Of a DNA stretch of 64,000 nt, positions 55,014 to 63,980 are shown one piece after another; positions within the stretch are counted from its first letter, which is position 1, and the number at the start of each line of letters is the position of its first letter. The notes under the pieces are model-generated. The model had not been told where the DNA came from and did no database searches. It was given only the letters and a program-made list of their open reading frames with translations. Source of the DNA: Paraburkholderia caribensis (GTDB taxonomy: Bacteria; Pseudomonadota; Gammaproteobacteria; Burkholderiales; Burkholderiaceae). A program made the translations under genes and the position numbers. The stretch covers positions 372,001 through 436,000 of the forward strand of contig NZ_CP026104.1 in the NCBI RefSeq assembly GCF_002902945.1, read 5' to 3'.

Positions 55014-55040
55014 TCATACCTTATTTACTAGTAAGGCAAT
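55014..55040 (-). promoter_or_regulatory. promoter and TetR operator upstream of maoC-tetR
   Basis: CTTATTTACTAGTAAG at 55020-55035 is identical to the operator before the CoA-transferase gene, and CAAT follows both after one or two variable bases. A -10-like TATGAT on the minus strand lies at 55019-55014, with TTGCC-type sequence upstream. The leader before the first ATG would be about 10 bases. Confidence 0.7.
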
Positions 55041-55564
55041 ATTGTGACCTCCGTTCAGGCGAGCAGATTCAGGCTTCGTGCTGCTCCACGAACGATCGAT
55101 CTATGGCGTCAAGTGGGCAACGAATGTCTCAGCGCAAACGGCCGCGGTGGCCGGATTATCTGTGCCTCTCGTTCGACAGGTTTCGGACTATTGCAGCCGT
55201 TCCGATGGCAGAGTTGTCCGCTCACTGAACGGCCGATAATGGCCGATCGCGCGCGCGCTGACTTGGCCGTTAGCTGTCGTTCAAAACATGCCCGGGCGCG
55301 AGCGGCAGCATTGTGGCGCCACAGTTCAGCGGGTGGAACCGGCCAGGGTCCGTCCCCCGGTGCGCCCCTCGGACACTCCAAGGACAACCGCATGGAAAAC
55401 CCGACGATCTGGCGCAACGCCAATGGGGCGCTCGCCCCGACGCCGATCCTTAAACGAAGTGATTTCTCGACTTTCTGAAGAGCGACCCTAGCGCCTCAAT
55501 CACGAGACCGACGGATGGGTTCGTTGATCGCACTGACACCCAGCCGCTCTTCCGTGCCCGAATT
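55041..55564. other. intergenic region, nothing firm
   Basis: About 520 bases containing short GGCCGATAATGGCC-type inverted motifs and no supported gene. It divides the TetR regulon from the butanediol-dehydrogenase cluster. Confidence 0.4.
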
Positions 55565-56614
55565 CTATTGTGCCGGGTCAACAAGAACCTTCATTTTTCG
55601 TCCTGCTCGCAGTTCCTCAAACCCTTCTGCAAGCACATTCGCCAACGGCACGGTTTCCACCCAACCTGTCGTCCGGTAGTGCCCGCGCTCCATCAAATCG
55701 ATCACGCTCCTGTAGTCCTTGCCTGTATAGCAGAGCGTTCCCTGTATGCGCCGCTCACGCATAACGGTCTCCAGCAAGGGTGTCAGCATCGGCTTGTCGT
55801 AGATCGCAACACTCACAAGGGTCCGATGTTCTCCCAACGATTTCAGCGCGGTCGCAACAGCTCCGGGAACACCGGCGGCGTCGTACGCCGCATCGACGCC
55901 TTCACCGTTGGTTCTGTCCGCGACAAGCGACGGCACGTCGACGCTAGCCGGGTCGATGGTGCGCGCGCCTAGCCCTTCGATTGCCTTGCGCCGGGTCGCC
56001 GACGGCTCGACCACGTCGATCTCGGTTACGCCCATACCGCGCAATGCGAACCACAGACCAATCCCAATCGGACCCGCGCCGAAAATCAGCGTGCGACTCT
56101 GGTCGTTCACGTCACCGAGCGTAGCGGCGTGATAGGCAACCGCCATCGGTTCGACCAGCGCGCCCATTTCGACGGGAACGTCCCCAGGAAGCTTGTGAAC
56201 CATATGACTCGGCACGACCGCATATTCCGCCATGCCGCCATCGGACGAGAGTCCCTGGAAGCCCACGCACCTACACACGTTATAGAATCCGGATCGACAC
56301 GGCCTGCACGTGCCACAACGAATAACTGGTTCGATCGCGACGTTATCGCCTTCCCGTATGCCCGTGACGTCGGCCCCGACCTCCACGACAGTTCCGGAGA
56401 ACTCATGCCCGATCACAACGGGCAACGTTCTACCAGTGAGTGGATGCGGCTCAGTCTTTGGAATCAGAACTGGACCGTCGAAGTATTCGTGAATGTCGGT
56501 GCCACAGATCCCGTTTCGACTCACCTTGATCTTTACTTCCCCTTTGGATGGAAACGGCTCGGGAACATCGTCAATGGCGATCTGGCGATTACCGTAGTAA
56601 ACAGCAGCTTTCAT
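55565..56614 (-). CDS. zinc-dependent 2,3-butanediol dehydrogenase-like alcohol dehydrogenase
   Basis: A 349-residue medium-chain dehydrogenase. Catalytic-zinc ligands are Cys in RNGICGTDIHEY, and His-Glu in PVVIGHEFSG; the structural-zinc cluster is CGTCRPCRSGFYNVC. The Rossmann motif is LIFGAGPIGIGLW, and DVVEPSATRRK suggests NAD use. The overall wording fits the (R,R)-butanediol/acetoin type, though sorbitol-type activity cannot be excluded. It is in a run of minus-strand genes with an acetoin reductase-like SDR and a flavin monooxygenase. Confidence 0.85.
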   Translation of the reverse strand: MKAAVYYGNRQIAIDDVPEPFPSKGEVKIKVSRNGICGTDIHEYFDGPVLIPKTEPHPLTGRTLPVVIGHEFSGTVVEVGADVTGIREGDNVAIEPVIRCGTCRPCRSGFYNVCRCVGFQGLSSDGGMAEYAVVPSHMVHKLPGDVPVEMGALVEPMAVAYHAATLGDVNDQSRTLIFGAGPIGIGLWFALRGMGVTEIDVVEPSATRRKAIEGLGARTIDPASVDVPSLVADRTNGEGVDAAYDAAGVPGAVATALKSLGEHRTLVSVAIYDKPMLTPLLETVMRERRIQGTLCYTGKDYRSVIDLMERGHYRTTGWVETVPLANVLAEGFEELRAGRKMKVLVDPAQ

Positions 56615-56769
56615 AGTGAACGACTCCTTCTGTTAAATGCAGAATTCACGTCGCGGTTCATCATGCAACGCGCGTTACCCACAGATGAGTGAAGCTCAAG
56701 CAGCGAGGTCATTCACGGCCTTCTTTCTGGAAAGACCATAGAATTCGAAATTATCGACATAAATCAGCA

Positions 56770-57860
56770 TTACGAAATTGAGCAGGTCGACCCAGGTAAG
56801 CGGATCACCACCAAAGCCCGGTACGATTTCCGCTCAAGAAGTACGGAGACGGCAAGCCATCGGGTGTAGATTTCAAAAGAAATCAAACCCAATCCCCAAC
56901 AAACCGATGCGCGTATTACCCGGTTCGTGAACATGCTGAACCGGTTTGGCCAGTTTCCCGCGACGTTGGCCCAGAAGATCAGCCAGAAAGCAATCCAGAC
57001 ACCCAATTGCGCGGGCCAGATTGGGAATGACATGCCGAGCTTTTCGATAGCGCTCGATGGCATGAGAACCCACTTCAGCAACCCGAGATGGACTGAATAG
57101 AGTGCTGTTCCCAGTACGAAATTGCCTGCCAGTGCTGCAAGCGCTGTGTAGCTTTTCCGTCCCAGCATGCTCCATGGCCAGTTGTCGAAAATGAGGTACG
57201 TGGTTAGCCAGGCGACGATAACGGAATAGAACCAGCCGATCGCGACGGGCAAGGTAAGCAGAGGCGCGTGAGGTGAAGAAGTTGTCGTCAGGTTCGGGCA
57301 TATCAGCAAAAAATAACCGAGTCCTGTGAGGCAACAACCGCTCGCCAGTTGTGCAACACTGCCTGCGACAGGCTTCACGCCGCTATCGGACCACGGCCAT
57401 CCAGACATGCCTGTCGCCAGAATGCCGAAACCGTAAAAGCCGATCAGCACGATAAGGCCGGCCGCACTGTACCCAGCACCGCCCACTGCAGTAAATGCAG
57501 GGTCCAATGCGCCATAACCATAAGCAAGAATATTCGGCAAAGGAATGCAAGTGCGACGGTAGCGACTGTCGTGATGCATCCCCAGACAGGTTGTCTGAAT
57601 GCAGAAAACCCCGCCATGCCGAAGTTAAACCCGATAAAGACAAGTACCAGAGTGCCCCAGAACAAATACATGCCGAAGGGCTGCGGCGAGTACTTCCAGA
57701 CGGCCAGTTTGGCGTCGACGAACAGACGCCATATGCACAGGCTGATGACGTGCACAACCACAAACACTGCAACCGAGAACGCAAGAGGATTGAGGACGAA
57801 TCCCGCTGGCGCAACAGGACGTTCCTCTTGCGCAGCCATGTTCGAACTGATGGGTTCCAT
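56770..57860 (-). pseudogene. multi-pass membrane protein, frameshifted
   Basis: The N-terminal part (ATG 57860, MEPISSNMAAQEE) has three hydrophobic segments and ends in one frame around LAFLCRIF. The C-terminal part continues in another frame from about 57535 with LPNILAYGYGALDPAF, then six more hydrophobic segments (GLIVLIGFYGFGILATG to ASVCWGLGLISFEIY). The joined protein would be about 360 residues. I do not recognise the family. The shift is a single-base indel near 57530-57545, in the region GCATTCCTTTGCCG. It may be disrupted or a sequencing artefact. Confidence 0.7.
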
Positions 57861-58042
57861 GATCGGCGTATCCAATACGATAAGAGCCCGATCGAATGGC
57901 GCGCGGGCGTTACGATAATCAGTCGCGCGCGTGGAAATCGGACGTAAAGAGCCCCGGCCGCGTCGATCGACGTGGCGCTATGGAGCGAACGGGCGTCGGC
58001 CGGAGACGGGACGATCCGGCCGGTTACGAGACCCCCAGTGCG

Positions 58043-58822
58043 CTATCGGTAGACCAGTCCTCCGTCGATCAACGGTGCCTGTCCGGTCATGTAATCGGAG
58101 TCAGGGCCTGCGAGGTAAGAAACCAGTCCGGCCACATCGTCTGGTGTTTCCGCACGACCCAGCGCGATACCCTCGACATATTTCTTGTAGGTTTCGCCGA
58201 CGGGCATGCCCGTTATTTCCGCCATCCGCGTGTCTATCTCGACCCACATGTCCGTTCCGACCACACCCGGACAATAGGCATTGACCGTGATCCCATCACT
58301 CGCTAACTCTCTCGCGGCCGCTTGCGTCAACGCTCGTACCGCGAACTTCGTTGCGCAATAAACGCCAAGCAGCGCGAACGCATCATGACCCGCGATCGAA
58401 GCTGCATTGATGATTTTTCCCTTCTTTTTAAGCGCCTTGAATTTCTTCGCGGCGGCCTGAATACCCCACAACACGCCTTCGACGTTGACCTTCAGAATCC
58501 GCTCCACCTCTGCAGGCGTGACATCGAGAATCGCCTGTACCTGAGCGATCCCTGCGTTGTTGACCATGATGTCGAAGCGACCCAGTTCTTTTTCCGCATG
58601 ATCGACTGCGGCATAAATGTCGTTGCGCTTCGACACGTCGGCCACATAGGTGGTGACCCGTCGGCCGAGATCGCGGATCTCACCAGCAACCGACTGCAAT
58701 TTCTCTGCATTGATGTCGACCAGCGCAAGGTCCGCACCATCCTTCGCGAGGCGCACTGCAATACCACGGCCGATACCTTGTCCAGCGCCGGTGACGAGCG
58801 CCACCTTCGTATGAATAGTCAT
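58043..58822 (-). CDS. budC: acetoin/diacetyl reductase-like SDR
   Basis: A 259-residue classical SDR very like meso-2,3-butanediol dehydrogenases. Cofactor motif TGAGQGIG, NAD-type acidic residue in LALVDINAEKL, NNAGIA, catalytic Ser in NAASIAGHD and YxxxK in GVYCATKFAVR. The long KKFKALKKKGKIINA stretch and GMPVGETYKKYVEGIALGRAETPDDVAG are typical of BudC. It would interconvert acetoin and butanediol, or an analogous ketone/alcohol pair. Neighbours are a butanediol dehydrogenase and a monooxygenase. Confidence 0.85.
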   Translation of the reverse strand: MTIHTKVALVTGAGQGIGRGIAVRLAKDGADLALVDINAEKLQSVAGEIRDLGRRVTTYVADVSKRNDIYAAVDHAEKELGRFDIMVNNAGIAQVQAILDVTPAEVERILKVNVEGVLWGIQAAAKKFKALKKKGKIINAASIAGHDAFALLGVYCATKFAVRALTQAAARELASDGITVNAYCPGVVGTDMWVEIDTRMAEITGMPVGETYKKYVEGIALGRAETPDDVAGLVSYLAGPDSDYMTGQAPLIDGGLVYR

Positions 58823-59014
58823 CGCATTTCCTTCGAGAAGTTTGAACCGGCAGCCAGATTTTTAGCTTCAACACAAATGGACTGCCGGCCCGCTGCTTTC
58901 GGCATGCGCGGAACTCACTGCTGTTCCGCCATGCCTTTCGCCCCGTGAAAGAATTGTTATGCAAGCTTGCTTGAACACCGTGACCTACGTTCAGCGCCAG
59001 ACGTCCGCTTCGCG

Positions 59015-60817
59015 TTACGACAGGTGATGCACTTCCTGCAACCCGAATACCGGAGTCGGAATGCCTTCCATGCGTGCTTTCAGTTGCAGTGACAGATACT
59101 GCGAGTAGTGACGCGACTGATGCAGATTGCCGCCGTGAAACCACAACGCTTCCTGCTGCGTCGGCTTCCACATGTTGCGCTGCTCGCCTTCCCATGGGCC
59201 TGGGTCTTTCGTCGTCGCGGAGCCGAGGCCCCACACCTTGCCTACCTTGTCGGCCACTTCGCGAGAGATCAGATCGGCGGCCCAGCCGTTCATCGATCCA
59301 TAACCCGTTGCATAGACAACGAGGTCCGCGGGCAACTCGGTTCCGTCCGACAGCAGTACCGAACGCGCTTTCAGCTCCACCACGTCGACGCGGCTTTTCA
59401 GCTTGATCTTGCCGTCCGCGACGAGGTCGGACGCGCCGACATCGATGTAATAGCCCGAGCCGCGCCGCAGATACTTCATGAAGAGACCCGAGCCATCGTC
59501 GCCGAAATCGAGCATGAAGCCCGCGCGTTCGAGACGTGCATAAAACCCGGCGTCGAGTTCGCGGATCTTCTCGTAGACGGGAATCTGGAACTCGTGAAGG
59601 ATCTTGTACGGCAACGACGCAAAAGTCATGTCGGCTTTCCATGTCGTCATGCCCGAGGCGACCGCGCGCTCCGAGTAAAGACCGCCGAGTGCATGCTCCA
59701 TCAGCGATTCCGACTTCACGATATGCGTCGACGAGCGCTGCACCATGGTGACGTCCACGCCCGCTTCCCACAGCGCGCCGCAGATGTCGTGCGACGAATT
59801 ATTCGCACCGATCACCACGACTTTCTTGCCGCGATACGCGTCCGGTCCCGGATGCTGCGACGAATGTTGCTGCTCGCCCTCGAATACATCCTGCCCTTTG
59901 AATGCGGGAATATTCGGCTTGCCCGACATGCCCGTCGCGAGCACGAGTTGTTTGGGACGCAGCGTGAGCGTTTCGCCACCGCGCTCGACTTCAACTACCC
60001 ATTCTTTCGCGGTCTCGTCATAGCGCGCCGATTTGCAGGTGGTGGCGCTCCAGTAGTTCAGTTCCATCACCTTCGTGTACATCTCGAGCCAGTCGCCCAC
60101 TTTGTCCTTCGGTGTGAAAACCGGCCAGTTGTCGGGAAATGGCAGATACGGCATGTGGTCGTACCAGACGGGATCGTGCAGGCACAAGGTCTTGTAGCGC
60201 TTGCGCCATGCATCGCCCGGCTTGTCGTTCTTGTCGATGATGATGGTCGGCACGTTCAGTTGCCTCAAGCGCGCACCGAGCGCGATGCCGCCCTGCCCGC
60301 CACCAACAATCAAACAATACGGCTGCGTCGTCACACCCAGCGTTTCATTTTCGACCTCGCGACGCTCCTTCCAGCTCGTCCGGTCCTTGCGCGCGCCGTG
60401 CTCCGCGCCCATCGGACGCCTGAAATTCTTCGGTTCTTCGTGGCCTTTCAATTCGCTCATCACGGTGAGCAGCGTCCAGATACGACCGTTCTTCAGGCGG
60501 ATGAAACCATTGCCGCGTGCGACGCCCGTCTCGAACGTGATCCACGCCTGAGCGAATCCATCCGCTTCGGTTTCGGGTTCACCCACGGCGACGCGGAAAT
60601 TCGATGCATCAGCGCTATCCAGCTGCGCTTCCAGCATCGAAGCGATCTGTTCCCGGCCTTCCATGGTCTTGATGTTCCAGGTGAAACTCACGAGGTCGCG
60701 CCAGTAACAATCAGGCTGAAACAGTTCGACGACGGCGGGAATGTCCCGTTTCGCAAGCGCGATGTTAAGGCGCTCGAGCACGTCTGCTACGGTGGATCTG
60801 GAATTGACTTCGGCCAC
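59015..60817 (-). CDS. flavin-containing monooxygenase with N-terminal SnoaL-like domain
   Basis: A 600-residue protein. Residues 1-120 or so form an NTF2/SnoaL-like domain (NIALAKRDIPAVVELFQPDCYWRD). Then comes an FMO-type flavoprotein: FAD motif LIVGGGQGGIALGARL (about 170-185), KPGDAWRKRYKTLCLHDPVW, NADPH motif VVVIGANNSSHDICGAL, and YATGYGS near the C-terminus. Such enzymes do Baeyer-Villiger or heteroatom oxygenation with NADPH and O2. The start is GTG 60817, five bases after GGAGGAG. A candidate sigma-54 promoter lies at 60861-60874, and the AcoR-like regulator gene is just upstream. Confidence 0.88.
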   Translation of the reverse strand: MAEVNSRSTVADVLERLNIALAKRDIPAVVELFQPDCYWRDLVSFTWNIKTMEGREQIASMLEAQLDSADASNFRVAVGEPETEADGFAQAWITFETGVARGNGFIRLKNGRIWTLLTVMSELKGHEEPKNFRRPMGAEHGARKDRTSWKERREVENETLGVTTQPYCLIVGGGQGGIALGARLRQLNVPTIIIDKNDKPGDAWRKRYKTLCLHDPVWYDHMPYLPFPDNWPVFTPKDKVGDWLEMYTKVMELNYWSATTCKSARYDETAKEWVVEVERGGETLTLRPKQLVLATGMSGKPNIPAFKGQDVFEGEQQHSSQHPGPDAYRGKKVVVIGANNSSHDICGALWEAGVDVTMVQRSSTHIVKSESLMEHALGGLYSERAVASGMTTWKADMTFASLPYKILHEFQIPVYEKIRELDAGFYARLERAGFMLDFGDDGSGLFMKYLRRGSGYYIDVGASDLVADGKIKLKSRVDVVELKARSVLLSDGTELPADLVVYATGYGSMNGWAADLISREVADKVGKVWGLGSATTKDPGPWEGEQRNMWKPTQQEALWFHGGNLHQSRHYSQYLSLQLKARMEGIPTPVFGLQEVHHLS

Positions 60818-60860
60818 GGTTACTCCTCCATAAAAACGGATGGTCAATACAGTGCTAAAG

Positions 60861-60874
60861 GCAGGTTGTGTGCC
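60861..60874 (-). promoter_or_regulatory. candidate sigma-54 (-24/-12) promoter of the monooxygenase gene
   Basis: On the minus strand, GGCACACAACCTGC has the GG-N10-GC spacing and the GGCAC start typical of sigma-54 promoters, about 45 bases before the GTG. The match to the consensus TGGCAC-N5-TTGC is partial, with CTGC at the -12 box. Confidence 0.45.
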
Positions 60875-60904
60875 CCGTGGAACGGGCCCACAAAAGCGGC
60901 GTGA

Positions 60905-62050
60905 TCAGCGTCGGTGCGGCGGGACGATGTTGTGTTTTGCAATACGCCGGTAGAGGGTCGCCCGCGATATGCCGAGGAGCTTCGCTGCTTCGACGGGATG
61001 CCATTTGGCCGTCGTCAGCGCGTTGACGATTCGTCGACGTTCGTTCGTATCGGCTTCGCCTGCGGGCGCCGGGAGAGAACCGGTGATGGCGTCTGCTGCG
61101 CCATGCCGGTGGTGCGGCGTATGAAGTACCGGCGGGCGCACCCGCGCAAAAAGCGGCTCGCCACTCCCTACGAGCCGCAACGTGATGAAGTCGTACCCCA
61201 TGCGGGCATCGAGAAGCCGTAAGGCGCGAATATCGAAGAGTTCAGACACGTCGCACGGCATGTGCTCGAGTCCGGGCACGCATTCCTTCGCCCGGCGGTT
61301 CGCGGCAACCGCGCGGGCGCGCTCGTCGAAGGCGATCAAAATCTCGGGCTGCGTCTCCACGAAGTGGCGATTGCGATGCGCGAGTATCACCCAGCGGTGC
61401 GTCGTGGCATGCAGAAAATAGCTGTTTTCGATCAGCACCGCGCTTTGTCGCACGATGTGGTTCACGAGACGCTGGCTGTCGCGGTCGTCCGGCGACCGTA
61501 CGGCCGATGCGTCCAGCACGCCGATCAGTTCGCCGGAAAGACCGAAGATCGGCGACGCGCTGCAGGTCAGCGTCGTGAACGCGGCGCGAAAGTGGTCGAC
61601 CTTGTGCACCGTGATGGGTTCGTGGTCGAGCAGCACGGTCGCGACGCCGCAGGTGCCTTCCTCACGCTCGGACCAGCACGAACCAGGGTACAGGCCCGCG
61701 CGCTTGAACGCGTTGCGCCGGTCAGGGTCGACGCGGTAGTCGATCGTCACGCCCGCCGCATCGGTCAGCATCACGCAGTAGTCGGCTTCGCGCACCATCT
61801 CATGCAGTTGCGACAGACACTGCCCGGAGGCTCGCAGTACCGGTTCCTCGCGTTGCCGGACGTCGCGTAGCTCCGTCGTGGTGAGGATACGGGGCCCAAT
61901 CGTGGCGCCTGGATCGAGATGATATTGCTCGAGCGAACGCCGGTACGACGAGATGAGTCGTGGCGATGCACTCTCGCCCGGGCGCAACGTACGCGCCTCG
62001 ATCGCATTGCGAACGCGTTCGATATGTCGAGTCTGCGGAACATAGGGCAT
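60905..62050 (-). CDS. AcoR-like regulator (GAF plus Fis-type HTH) without AAA+ domain
   Basis: A 381-residue protein. The start ATG 62050 (MPYVPQTRH) has GGAG seven bases upstream. The N-terminal part resembles AcoR (SPRLISSYRRSLEQYHLDPG, then a GAF domain with GLYPGSCWSEREEGTCGVATVLLDHEPITVH in parts). The C-terminus is a Fis HTH (EAAKLLGISRATLYRRIAKHNI). The roughly 230-residue sigma-54 AAA+ module, with GAFTGA and Walker motifs, is absent: residues 245-330 are unrelated. It therefore cannot act on sigma-54 RNA polymerase by itself. It sits directly upstream of the monooxygenase gene. Confidence 0.82.
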   Translation of the reverse strand: MPYVPQTRHIERVRNAIEARTLRPGESASPRLISSYRRSLEQYHLDPGATIGPRILTTTELRDVRQREEPVLRASGQCLSQLHEMVREADYCVMLTDAAGVTIDYRVDPDRRNAFKRAGLYPGSCWSEREEGTCGVATVLLDHEPITVHKVDHFRAAFTTLTCSASPIFGLSGELIGVLDASAVRSPDDRDSQRLVNHIVRQSAVLIENSYFLHATTHRWVILAHRNRHFVETQPEILIAFDERARAVAANRRAKECVPGLEHMPCDVSELFDIRALRLLDARMGYDFITLRLVGSGEPLFARVRPPVLHTPHHRHGAADAITGSLPAPAGEADTNERRRIVNALTTAKWHPVEAAKLLGISRATLYRRIAKHNIVPPHRR

Positions 62051-62983
62051 GTCGAGTCTCCGGCGGTCCGATGGCGTCGCGCCCATCACGATACTGCGCG
62101 ACGCATCGATACTTCGTTGGTTATTGCGTTGTACCACGCGTGTTCGCGGAGATCACACTGCAATGCACCATCTATGTCATTGAGACGTCTGTCTCAGTCG
62201 ACTGGCCCGCCCGGCCGCTCTCACGCGGTTGCCCCGGAGCAAGTCTCATGCACGTTGTGCTAGCGTAGCCGTTCCCGTGCGGACGTCGCGTCCATTGGTA
62301 ACAGCACTGTCTTCGAGAGGGGGCGTCTTGGGGCGCACCGCGCTGCCCGGACCTCGCTTCGAGCTCATGTGTGTCGTCAACTGCCACGTTTGATGCCTTA
62401 TTGTGGGCCGTTTTTCCGGCGTGGCGTCGGAGCCGTCCCGGTCCGGTGCACGGCATATTTCCAGCCTACTGCGATGAGCTGACCGTGGCTGCCATGCCTA
62501 ACCGGAGTCAGATATTTGCGGGGCGTGGCGGACCGCCCTTTCTGTGCGAATCGTCGTCCCCAGGTGCATGCGGCGTCACGATCTAGATCAAACGCCCAAA
62601 GGTTTCCGCGGGACAGTGATCCAACGCTTTCCATGTCAGCAATTTCGTTGGAATTTCAATCAACGTCCAGAAATGAAGGGGTAGATACCACGACTATGAA
62701 CCCCTCCATTCCGGCCAAGGCTGTTCATTTTTGCAGGAGACAGATTTTCAGAGAACGTCGCCTGAAACCCCGCAATTGAGACATGTTCTCTTTACTTCGC
62801 AATCCTTATCTAATTGTGTACGCGCTTCTGCGTGCGAGTGGACGCAATCTTGCGCGGGTTTTTCGCCACGGCTCAGCATAGCGCCCGAGCCACCGCATAT
62901 AGCATCCCTTCTCCACGGCTCCTTCGCTCAGCTCAATTCCACCGTCGACCGCTACTTCGACCGGACCGGTTCTAGGCTCAACG
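62051..62983. other. long intergenic region
   Basis: About 930 bases upstream of the AcoR-like gene and before the phosphoesterase remnant. One inverted repeat at 62181-62196 stands out. Other open frames are short and not protein-like. Confidence 0.45.
62181..62196. promoter_or_regulatory. candidate activator site (TGAGAC-N4-GTCTCA)
   Basis: A perfect 6-bp dyad with 4-base spacer, about 130 bp upstream of the AcoR-like regulator start. Fis-type HTH dimers bind dyads of this size, so it is a candidate autoregulatory site. No second copy was found in front of the neighbouring genes. Confidence 0.4.
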
Positions 62984-63654
62984 TTGAGCCGAATCGTGGA
63001 CGACGTGACGGTCGCCGCGAGGCAGGAGACATGTCGACACAACGTGCCCGGCCGGCTCGGCGGAATGGACACCCTGCTCTCACGGCTTGGCGGTAACACA
63101 TTGACCGAGAGGTTTATCTTCATTGAACCGACGTACGGTGCGAAGAACGACTTCCGCAACGGCAATTCGATGCATCCCGCCGGCGATGTCCGCAGTGGTG
63201 AAGCGCTGGTCAAGCAGCTGTGCGACGCTATCAGCACATCGGGTCTCTGGCCCAGCAGCGTACAGTCGATCGTCTTCGATGAGCACGGTGGCTTCTTTGA
63301 CCATGTGATACCTCCGAGTGCCGAGCCGCCCGGGTCTGCCGAGAACGGCCGCCTGAAGACACACAATTTCGCCTTTGACAGGCTGGGCGCGCGCGTACCC
63401 GCCATTGTCGCGCCTCCCCCTTTGTTCCGGCCGGCACCATTGACCATTCCCGGTACGACCACACGTCGATTCTGAAAACGACGGACAAACTGCTCGGGCC
63501 CAACGGGGAACTCGACCTGACCGCGCGCGTGCGTGCTGCGGACGACTTCGCGAAGATGTTGAGTCTTCCCGCACCTCGCACCGACGTCCGAAAATGTCCG
63601 TCACCCGTCGCGGCGGGTGGTGATCCTCGATCTACGAGCGAAGGCTCTCCTTGA
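62984..63654 (+). pseudogene. phosphoesterase (phospholipase C/acid phosphatase family) remnant
   Basis: The frame from 62984 matches the C-terminal part of bacterial phosphoesterases of the phospholipase C/AcpA type from about 63060 on: FIFIEPTYGAKNDF, HPAGDVRSGEALVKQL, IVFDEHGGFFDHVIPP and FAFDRLGARVPAIVAPP. The reading then shifts near the C-run at 63413-63420. Another frame continues with PAGTIDHSRYDHTSILKTTD and runs to a TGA at 63652-63654. The N-terminal half, with the first metal sites, is not present upstream. Decayed gene with both truncation and frameshift. Confidence 0.75.
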
Positions 63655-63841
63655 GCGAAGGACCCCTTCCTGCCGCTGTGCGCACACCACTAGAGCCCGC
63701 GTGCCTCGAGCAGCAATGCCTGATTCGAGCCACGGGCTCGCGCGATACGCCGTCCGATTCACATCGGTACTGGAGGCGCCTGAGAGTCAGATATTTTCAG
63801 AAAGCGCTGCAAAACACGGTGCCCCCGAACAATGCGCACAA

Positions 63842-63868
63842 GCCCGCTTATCGAGCGGGCTCTTTTTA
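63842..63868 (+). terminator. rho-independent terminator
   Basis: AGCCCGCT and AGCGGGCT flank a 5-base loop and are followed by CTTTTT. No gene ends directly upstream on the plus strand other than the decayed phosphoesterase, about 190 bp away, so it may be left over from a lost gene. Confidence 0.75.
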
Positions 63869-63896
63869 CGAGCCAGTGCGCGGGCAATCCGTCTCG

Positions 63897-63980
63897 CGTT
63901 GTCGCGTTGTCGCGTTGTCGCGTTGTCGCGTTGTCGCGTTGTCGCGTTGTCGCGTTGTCGCGTTGTCGCGTTGTCGCGTT
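63897..63980. repeat. tandem repeat, 8-bp unit, about ten copies
   Basis: About ten head-to-tail copies of GTTGTCGC. Unit length is not a multiple of three, so copy-number change would shift any reading frame. No known gene covers it; a minus-strand frame reading NATTRQRD repeats is not considered real. Confidence 0.9.

Noticed and set aside
56615..56700. Sigma-54 promoter before the butanediol dehydrogenase gene
   Set aside because: A TGG...TTGC pair is present, but the spacing is one or two bases too long for the GG-N10-GC rule.
59108..60904. Very long open frame on the plus strand (about 600 codons)
   Set aside because: It is exactly antisense to the flavin monooxygenase, which has clear FAD and NADPH motifs. 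The plus-strand product is Arg/His-rich with no family features, a usual effect of high-GC codon use.
63780..63870. tRNA gene before the terminator at 63842
   Set aside because: No cloverleaf, no TTCGA-type T-loop and no CCA-compatible acceptor stem could be built from the preceding sequence.
63897..63980. CRISPR-like array
   Set aside because: Units are 8 bp with no spacers, so this is a simple tandem repeat.
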